Origin: Candidatus Omnitrophota bacterium
GTDB lineage: Bacteria; Omnitrophota; Gorgyraeia; Duberdicusellales; 4484-171
DNA length: 15,206 nucleotides
Assembly (NCBI GenBank): GCA_014728785.1
Contig: WJKZ01000092.1
Location: forward strand, 1 to 15,206
Direction of reading: 5' to 3'
Below the pieces are notes generated by a model, which saw nothing but the letters and a program-made list of their open reading frames with translations, made no database searches and was not told the DNA's origin. Below, piece by piece: positions 12,101-15,206 of the stretch. Every line of letters begins with the position of its first letter. Position 1 is the first letter of the stretch. A program made the translations under genes and the position numbers.

Positions 12101-15100
12101 ATTTCAAGAAACTTTTTACCTCCGGTTGAGGTGAAAGAAAGCAAGTCTGCGTTCAACCAGTTAATATCGATATCATTAGCGGTAAGCACCTCTGCTAATT
12201 CATCCAGCTCACCTAAATCTATACCTCCCCCATGGTCCTCCACACATGCATAATGCGGCTTTATGGTAACTTCCACTTTTTGTTCAGGGACTGGATTGTA
12301 GCGCATAGCATGAAGGGCATTACGGACAAGCTCTACTATGGTATAAAGACGACTGTGAGAAAACTGGCCATGAGCAAATACTCTTAAATTATTAGCCGCA
12401 ACATCGCGATGGCCGGGGTGTTCTTCCAAATGCCTGCGGAAACCGCTGTCAATCTCCTCTAAAGAAAGAGTAGCGCCGGTGTCTTCACCCTTATATCGGC
12501 CCAAAGAAGTGAGCAGGCCGGGGAGTTGTAACCAGAAAGATTCATCAATATCAAGCTGGGAGGATAAATAAATCCGCAATTCTTCAGAAGATATTTTATC
12601 TCTGAGGACAGCCCTTCGGGGCTCTTCCAAATGAGGTTGAGCTGTCAGCAAGGCGTTATGGGCCAGGTAATCAACAAAAGGAATCTGGGGCATTCCCGCA
12701 GCACGCAAGGAAATGCTATTCAGAAGAAGCTGTCTGTCCTCTAAAATATAATTTATGATTTTGGATACCAAATCATTGTCTGATAAAAGCAGTTGTGTCT
12801 GCGTAGTTGTACCCTCTAACCTCTTTTTTAGACGGTGTACCGCTTGGGAAACTATCTGGTCGCTAAAACCGCCGTTAAAGGGGATATTTAATTCTTTGAC
12901 ACACCCCAGTGCTGTTCTATGCAGTATATCAAGGTCAAATATATCCAGCCGCCGGGCAGATAAACCTGCAGAGGCCAGGCGCTTAAGAACGGCTTGCCGG
13001 ATTTGAGAATAAAATAATCTACTAAGCTCTACCTGAGGATGAACTGCTTCAGTTACAACCTCCTGCACAGGTTTATCATTTACCCAGGCACGGTCTATTT
13101 CAGGAGAATCTCTGTCTTCGCCTACGACAAACACCGTATCCCACAAATTAGATAACTCATCACAGGAAGCCAAACTTAGGCTAAAACCTCTTCGTACCAA
13201 CCTGAATGCCCGCTGGGGGATTTTATCCCGTATTGTAAAAAATCCTGCCGTCCCGCTTACTACAATTAGCACAAAAACGGCCCCGGAAGTTGTGCCGGTG
13301 AGAAGAAGTACAGCCCAACATATTACTTTTATTCCCAGAGAATATCCAAGTGTCGCTGATACATAAGGAGAAAAAGGGTTTCCGAGAAGTACACCCAAAG
13401 CTAAAACAAGGAAACAGGCTAAAACAATCCAGTAGACGGCCGAAAACGGAGCAAATAATACCCCTAATACACCCAGGGCGAAAAATTCCACAGCAAAAAG
13501 CGAGCGATACACCGAAGATGCCGTCAGTGGATAGTTACTTTCCCTTAAGTCCATTACCAGCAATACCAGGCCGGCGATTAAAAGAGGTAAAGAAAATACG
13601 CTTAACAAGGAAGAAGAAATTATCAGGAATACAGAAATACTTAAGGCAGCTTGTATAAAATGAAAAGCAAGCACTCCCTTACGGTTATAGGGCAGAGTTT
13701 GCTCTTTTCCATCTCTGTCTTCGGCTACAACCGGAAGATAATCATAAGGAAATTCCGCAAAGTAATCCGGATAAGTACGTAATACTTCAAGAAGGCGTAA
13801 AAGAAATTTGCGCCTGCCGTCAGGATTAACCGCAGCCAGCTTATTCCAAAGGGATAGGCTTTCTTCCCCCGAAGTCCACTTATTACTCCTTTTAATCTTA
13901 ACCATAAATTCAAACCATTCATATTCAAATTCCGTCTGGAAAGTAAAATTTTCTCTGGATTCTGCCACTATTTTTCTAATAGCTTCAAAAAGCGGAAAAG
14001 TATCCTTCAAGGTTGAGGAAGTTTTCATATGAAGAGTTATCCGGCTAAGGGCAAATTTTACCAATCTATCCTGACGCACGGGATTATCCTGCGAACTCAA
14101 AATATCTATCAGCTCAGCCAGATTTTCCTGCTCCCCGTCTTTATAAAAGAAAATGCAGTAAATCAAATACTCGAGGCGCTCAAACACCGAAACACTGCCT
14201 CCCCTTGCATCCTGACGTTTCAGGCAAGCAATGTGTCTCTTTGTCTCTTTCTCTTCAGAAGATTCTAAACGGACGAGTGTATGCAGGGTTATGGTTCTTA
14301 AATACCTCTTTCCACCCTCCTCAAATGAAGGAATCAGAAAAGTTACCCTGCGTAACTCTTCGATAATCTGTTTATATTTCTCGTCTTTCAAAAACACAGC
14401 CGCGCGGGCAGTTTCTATTATTAAATTTGAAAATGTTACCCCTTTCTCATCTATCTTCTCAAGTTCTCTTACAATCCCGGAAAGTTCTGCTTCCGCATCG
14501 GCAAAACCGGAAAATTGAGGAAGAGTCCATAATTCTGTCAATATAATACGTACATGCAGCCGTACAGAAAGAGGTTGATATCTCAAACGCTTATATAATC
14601 CCTGCACCATCTCTTCCAACACAGTTTCCTGCCCGTCAAATACGCCGCTTCCGCTAAAACGCAACAGCTCCTTTGCCATCACAATACAGGGATTATCGGG
14701 AGAAACTTCTTTAGAAGGCACAAACTCAAGCAATTGATTCCATAGATAAAATATATCTCCCGCCGAATATCTATTCTGCCGTATACCCTCATTCATAAGC
14801 CACAGAGCAGCGGGTACCTGGTCTGAATGCCTGGCGAGAGTCTGCACTTCTGCTATGATTTTTCTATAAAACCTCCTTGAAAGCTCTCCGCTATGCCCTC
14901 CGGATTTAGAAACCAGCCGGGAACAGCCGGTAAAGGTACGGTAAGAAGTAAGAGTTTCCCCCTTCCGTAATGAAGACAATCGTTCTATTAAGTATATTCC
15001 GTCTTTAATAGCAGATACCTGGTCAACAAAATGTTCGCAGAAATGAGTAGGGCTTGTTGACATAGTGATAAGAATAGCTTCCCGGATATGCTGTAATATA

Positions 15101-15206
15101 AAAGTTAAATCTAAGCGATTTCTTATACAATCCAGATCCACATCCGCCAGGAAAGGCTTTAAAGAAAGCAAGGCCTTGAGCTCTTCTCCTTCCACAACTC
15201 TGAAAG
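1..15206 (-). CDS. Interior of a giant multidomain membrane protein, partial at both ends
   Basis: One reading frame is open across the entire window: 5,068 codons from 15204 down to 1 with no stop, plus two bases of the preceding codon. Neither start nor stop is present, so signal peptide, start choice and total length cannot be judged. The translation looks like real protein throughout: balanced composition, discrete hydrophobic blocks separated by charged soluble regions, and recognisable motifs in the right order (GHKL boxes near residues 958-1042, a uridine-kinase series near 4640-4930). Arg uses CGG, CGC and AGA freely and Leu uses TTA and CTT often. The style is uniform, which argues against a recent insertion or a chimeric assembly join. 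No internal Met preceded by an obvious ribosome binding site suggests separate genes. Very large multidomain membrane genes of this kind are known in Candidatus Omnitrophota. Overall function is unknown. I am very sure of the open frame and only moderately sure of the taxon. Confidence 0.96.
275..1345 (-). other. Uridine kinase/phosphoribulokinase-like P-loop domain with insertions (residues about 4620-4977)
   Basis: The family's marker series appears in order. A hydrophobic strand runs into a glycine-rich P-loop, GGGGSAKTS (residues 4640-4648, lysine K4646). Next is SFDRYILQKSDRP with D4729, in place of the usual DDYY Asp motif. A helix follows and then VPVFDF with D4779 (normally VPxYDFxxHxR). 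Then comes a strand with VEGIL (E4896), then a VFIDADFWARLLR strand-helix, RGENKEQF, and a Pro-ending helix resembling the MHEQFIEP region. Spacing is stretched: about 89 residues from P-loop to the Asp motif and about 115 from VPVFDF to VEGIL, where classic enzymes have far fewer, implying an inserted beta-rich subdomain (about residues 4785-4885). Substitutions in the P-loop (Ala for the last Gly) and in the first Asp position leave activity uncertain. In the family the reaction is ATP-dependent phosphorylation of a ribose hydroxyl; the substrate here is unknown. Confidence 0.7.
1494..1513 (-). repeat. SKSGGH motif copy 3 (residues 4565-4570)
   Basis: Encodes SKSGGH followed by DLRHR, between the glycosyltransferase-like and uridine-kinase-like regions. 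It is identical over 20 bases, in the same orientation and frame, to copy 2 about 1.2 kb away, while the flanking codons differ. Confidence 0.65.
1690..2690 (-). other. GT-B glycosyltransferase-like region (residues about 4172-4505)
   Basis: Two Rossmann-like halves are suggested. The first begins with a beta strand (VSIVLKK), a helix, a second strand (GRKIYLILRDSD) and further alternating elements. The second starts at GKKKVIFTFLDSEEF, continues through INLIDSS and QIFLVNLGW, and reaches FSDLPVLVGRTNSLIFALSAGKTFLYVDP. This last part has the shape of the donor-binding end of GT-B enzymes, where a strand reaching a loop precedes a small-residue-rich helix and a strand with a G-K/R-P-like turn. 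EarP-type and MurG-type enzymes share this pattern, but I cannot assign a family or identify catalytic residues. Adjacent amphipathic helices upstream fit membrane-associated GT-B proteins. Tentative. Confidence 0.35.
2688..2707 (-). repeat. SKSGGH motif copy 2 (residues 4167-4172)
   Basis: Encodes SKSGGH and continues GEKRS, just before the first strand of the glycosyltransferase-like region. The 20 bases are identical to those at 1494-1513. The centre (TCCGGCGGA) is a small inverted repeat. Confidence 0.65.
2875..3099 (-). other. Hydrophobic block 5, possible membrane hairpin (residues about 4036-4110)
   Basis: Two hydrophobic stretches (around QMMAMIFCYLCMQF with a following Leu/Ala-rich helix, and ISFIRLLFSYRVTLLIKALFF) contain interspersed Lys and Arg. 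They could be true crossings or monotopic amphipathic helices like those that attach GT-B glycosyltransferases to membranes. The glycosyltransferase-like region follows about 60 residues later. Confidence 0.45.
3100..4249 (-). other. Acidic soluble region (residues about 3653-4036)
   Basis: About 380 residues, markedly rich in Asp, Glu, Ser and Phe, with few Lys. Examples are DLSEADVALLLVE, SSYDMDLGEEF, a Tyr/Asp patch (SSDYNYRDSDPF) and LPEEEFSSW. Such a low-pI composition could fit an extracytoplasmic or binding domain. Several short beta-like runs (IDAVFISGYGE, VPVLNLSLLFD) suggest a folded domain rather than disorder. No family recognised. Confidence 0.35.
4250..4750 (-). other. Putative zinc-metallopeptidase-like site, HExxH (residues about 3486-3652)
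   Basis: Residues 3534-3540 read HSHEHGH (4585-4605), containing the gluzincin/metzincin core HExxH as H3536, E3537 and H3540, followed by ILDG. The HExGHxLD form is common in real zincins, where the Glu is the catalytic base and the two His bind zinc. A candidate third ligand is not certain: Glu and His residues follow in GGEIYI, SGHMYD and the AIERNLIAADAHG helix. The motif sits after a hydrophobic core strand, as zincin helices do, but I recognise no named peptidase family, and the extra His residues could mean plain metal binding. A processing or cell-envelope role would be speculation. Confidence 0.4.
4751..5685 (-). other. Unrecognised soluble region upstream of the HExxH site (residues about 3174-3485)
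   Basis: Starts with a beta-like, Gly-rich part (FENVGWAIEAPGD, then FGWFDYRSGLNLGRG) and continues with acidic and aromatic sequence. It includes many Gly/Pro turns, an Asp/Glu-rich patch near residues 3350-3375, and a His/Tyr-rich stretch (FQMHHRPYIYYLL). The composition differs from the helical parts nearer the N-terminus and is closer to extracytoplasmic or enzyme domains. No family recognised. Confidence 0.35.
5690..5825 (-). other. Hydrophobic pair, probable membrane hairpin (residues about 3127-3172)
   Basis: Two hydrophobic, aromatic-rich stretches (around VTVFLGMVKGVLQTL and FMIWSISILGRLFYSAI) are joined by a segment with Trp, Arg and Lys. They may be two crossings or an interfacial helix plus one crossing. 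After this point the chain is soluble for almost 900 residues, so this is the last anchor before the HExxH-containing region. Confidence 0.55.
6155..6600 (-). other. Transmembrane block 4 (residues about 2869-3017, about five segments)
   Basis: Hydrophobic runs begin at residue 2869 with Leu/Val/Ala/Gly-rich sequence including a GIAIGSP turn. A second run ends in basic YRRLKEK, a third (SGWAIVSFLIAAEYP) follows, a fourth carries several Pro and Phe (PSIPFVSLLPFIG), and a fifth is very hydrophobic (VALFVTAFVVFLS). The charged VEQYKQ segment closes the block. The count is by eye; the Pro-rich fourth run may be re-entrant. Confidence 0.75.
6603..7174 (-). other. Soluble region before membrane block 4 (residues about 2678-2868)
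   Basis: About 190 mostly charged residues. Helical segments rich in Glu and Lys are followed by a Pro/Tyr stretch (YPKPVWEPVNH) and an Arg-rich helix (residues about 2775-2830), ending in a basic run (DQLKRRGK) just before the membrane. No domain recognised. Confidence 0.35.
7175..7257 (-). other. Hydrophobic segment, probable membrane helix (residues about 2650-2677)
   Basis: About 27 residues rich in Leu, Val, Ala, Phe and Trp, flanked by Arg on the N-terminal side (LARR) and a basic run (YRKRN) on the other. It contains one Arg (WIARF), so it may be a single crossing, a re-entrant or interfacial helix, or two short ones. Confidence 0.6.
7260..8124 (-). other. Soluble region between membrane blocks 2 and 3 (residues about 2361-2649)
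   Basis: About 290 residues, charged and mostly helical, with no motif I recognise. It begins after the basic RRIRAVFKRR anchor and contains an acidic helix (residues about 2490-2510, rich in Glu and Asp), a Pro-rich turn (IPPNPAYRGLP) and a Glu-rich helix near residues 2600-2625. It may be a cytosolic domain if the positive-inside rule holds at the preceding anchor. Confidence 0.35.
8125..8750 (-). other. Transmembrane block 2 (residues about 2153-2360, about five segments)
   Basis: Strong hydrophobic stretches occur at about residues 2154-2176, 2207-2227, 2249-2267 and 2341-2359. Weaker ones lie near 2187-2203 and 2296-2310. Between the last strong ones is a hydrophilic stretch (about residues 2268-2335), possibly an extracytoplasmic loop. 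The last segment ends in a very basic run (RRIRAVFKRR), a good cytosolic anchor. Whether the block has four, five or six crossings decides the side of the following soluble part and cannot be settled by eye. Confidence 0.75.
8758..10500 (-). other. Unrecognised mixed alpha/beta soluble region (residues 1569-2149)
   Basis: About 580 residues with no family I recognise. The first part is helical and Leu-rich, including an HIVLWRQCRLF stretch and an Arg/Cys-containing RPRDCRQ. The middle (residues about 1730-1830) is beta-rich, with strands such as YIYIKTSIPG and LYVRIKFVR and the sequence GFSGHMIHW. It then returns to helices with many acidic and aromatic residues before membrane block 2. Just before that block is a basic stretch (FRHRKQ, KELRKAL) typical of a cytosolic membrane boundary. 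Confidence 0.35.
10501..11774 (-). other. Post-GHKL soluble region (residues 1144-1568)
   Basis: This stretch directly follows the ATPase module, where Hsp90-type proteins have a middle domain, but I cannot show homology. A beta-like segment (VTIDGLSILSFNLPGRYG) is followed by a conserved-looking LPSNTEVNLARQQL stretch and helices. Further on come a Phe/Pro/Gly-rich part (FWLPSPFGGTHALVIP) and a helical part. Near residues 1458-1480 lies a Lys-rich, probably disordered linker carrying the degenerate KKSGGD copy of the KSGGH motif. No catalytic motif recognised. Confidence 0.4.
10801..10818 (-). repeat. Degenerate KKSGGD copy of the SGG motif (residues 1463-1468)
   Basis: Encodes HKKSGGD in a Lys-rich linker. 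The DNA keeps AAATCCGGAGG, shared with copy 1, but the final His is Asp. It lies between two soluble regions, which suits a linker. Confidence 0.35.
11775..12440 (-). other. GHKL (Hsp90/HATPase-like) ATPase module (residues about 922-1143)
   Basis: The Bergerat-fold signature is present in order. The N box reads ELVRNALHAM with E958 and N962 (12331-12333 and 12319-12321), matching the catalytic Glu and Mg-binding Asn of Hsp90-type proteins. The G1 box is DHGGGID with D990 (12235-12237). The lid and G2 region has an STGG turn followed by ENFGLGFFSTF with G1040 and G1042, close to the FGxGFYSAF signature of HtpG/Hsp90. A later GTRIEVF strand and an FRYHP..IVLNGE segment match the distal part of the domain. 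These features fit an ATP-binding domain of the Hsp90/MutL/MORC type rather than a sensor histidine kinase, since no H-box His/DHp helix or receiver domain was noticed. All nucleotide-contacting residues I can identify are kept, so ATP binding is likely. It follows membrane block 1 and probably works as a nucleotide-gated clamp or switch; the client is unknown. Confidence 0.85.
12441..13227 (-). other. Soluble linker between membrane block 1 and the GHKL module (residues 660-921)
   Basis: About 260 residues, mixed charged and mostly helical by composition, starting with a basic juxtamembrane segment. No known motif was found. It lies directly N-terminal to the ATPase module, where GHKL proteins often carry a dimerisation or sensor element; that role is only inference. 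The stretch around residues 880-921 is rich in Glu and Leu and reads as a helix leading into the ATPase fold. Confidence 0.4.
13231..13677 (-). other. Transmembrane block 1 (residues 510-658, about six segments)
   Basis: Six hydrophobic stretches lie close together at about residues 516-537, 539-553, 568-587, 589-608, 623-637 and 641-658. They are separated by short loops, including one with D552, R554 and E555. The block ends in a charged stretch (RDKIPQR) followed by more Arg (RLVRR), consistent with a cytosolic end under the positive-inside rule. An even number of crossings would put the helical region before it and the GHKL ATPase after it on the same side, presumably the cytosol where ATP is available. 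Segment count is by eye. Confidence 0.8.
13678..15204 (-). other. N-proximal all-helical soluble region of the giant protein (residues 1-509)
   Basis: About 509 residues with no long hydrophobic run and a regular alternation of charged and Leu/Ile/Val residues in 15-20 residue blocks, as in amphipathic helices. This resembles an alpha-solenoid (HEAT or TPR style), but I see no strict repeat consensus, so the class is a guess. It contains the first copy of the SKSGGH motif (residues 99-104). A basic and aromatic stretch near residues 430-505 leads straight into the first membrane block, so this segment probably sits on one face of the membrane as an interaction surface. No catalytic motif was recognised. 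Confidence 0.5.
14893..14910 (-). repeat. SKSGGH motif copy 1 (residues 99-104)
   Basis: Encodes SKSGGH within the helical N-proximal region, followed by SGELSRR. Its DNA core (AAATCCGGAGGGCAT) differs from copies 2 and 3 at a few bases but keeps the AAATCCGG centre. Confidence 0.5.

Noticed and set aside
11775..12440. Sensor histidine kinase reading of the GHKL module
   Set aside because: No phospho-acceptor H-box helix or response-regulator domain nearby, and the G2 region resembles Hsp90/HtpG more than histidine kinases.
1..15206. Possible split into several genes of an operon
   Set aside because: No stop codon interrupts the frame anywhere, so separate genes would need internal starts without any termination; no Shine-Dalgarno plus start pair stood out.
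1..15206. tRNA, rRNA, CRISPR, insertion sequence or terminator
   Set aside because: No cloverleaf, rRNA-like, regularly spaced repeat, transposase-like or stem-plus-T-run sequence was seen outside coding constraints.

Overview
The whole window lies inside one protein-coding gene on the minus strand. Read from position 15204 down to position 1 in a single frame, I find 5,068 consecutive sense codons and no TAA, TAG or TGA. The gene has neither a start nor a stop here, so the complete protein is longer than about 5,070 residues. Residue numbers in this annotation count from the first full codon (15204-15202 = residue 1; residue n has its high coordinate at 15204-3(n-1)). No second gene, intergenic gap, RNA gene, terminator, CRISPR array or insertion sequence is visible. 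The other frames are broken by frequent stops.

Layout from N- to C-terminal side (right to left): a helical soluble segment (residues 1-509); a six-segment hydrophobic block (510-658); a soluble linker (660-921); a clear GHKL/Hsp90-type ATPase module with N, G1 and G2 boxes (about 922-1143); a long unrecognised soluble stretch (1144-2150); a second membrane block (about 2150-2360); more unrecognised sequence broken by further hydrophobic segments (about 2650-2677, 2869-3017 and 3127-3172); a region with a His-rich HExxH site (H3536-H3540); an acidic soluble stretch; a hydrophobic hairpin-like block (about 4037-4110); a region resembling a GT-B glycosyltransferase (about 4172-4505); a uridine-kinase-like P-loop domain with insertions (about 4620-4977); and, at the left edge, what looks like the start of a protein-kinase-like N-lobe (about 5030-5068).

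Organism: the intron-free frame, moderate GC and standard stop usage point to a bacterium. Genes of this size that join membrane blocks to many soluble domains are known from Candidatus Omnitrophota (former OP3) and a few other uncultivated lineages, so Omnitrophota is my best guess. This is inference from architecture, not from a marker gene.

How it may work: the protein looks like a multi-pass membrane scaffold carrying several enzyme-like modules on one chain: a nucleotide-driven conformational switch (GHKL), a possible zincin, a possible sugar transferase and one or two phosphotransfer folds. A short KSGGH motif recurs in the chain, twice with 20 identical bases, and may mark module boundaries. 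The joint function is unknown.
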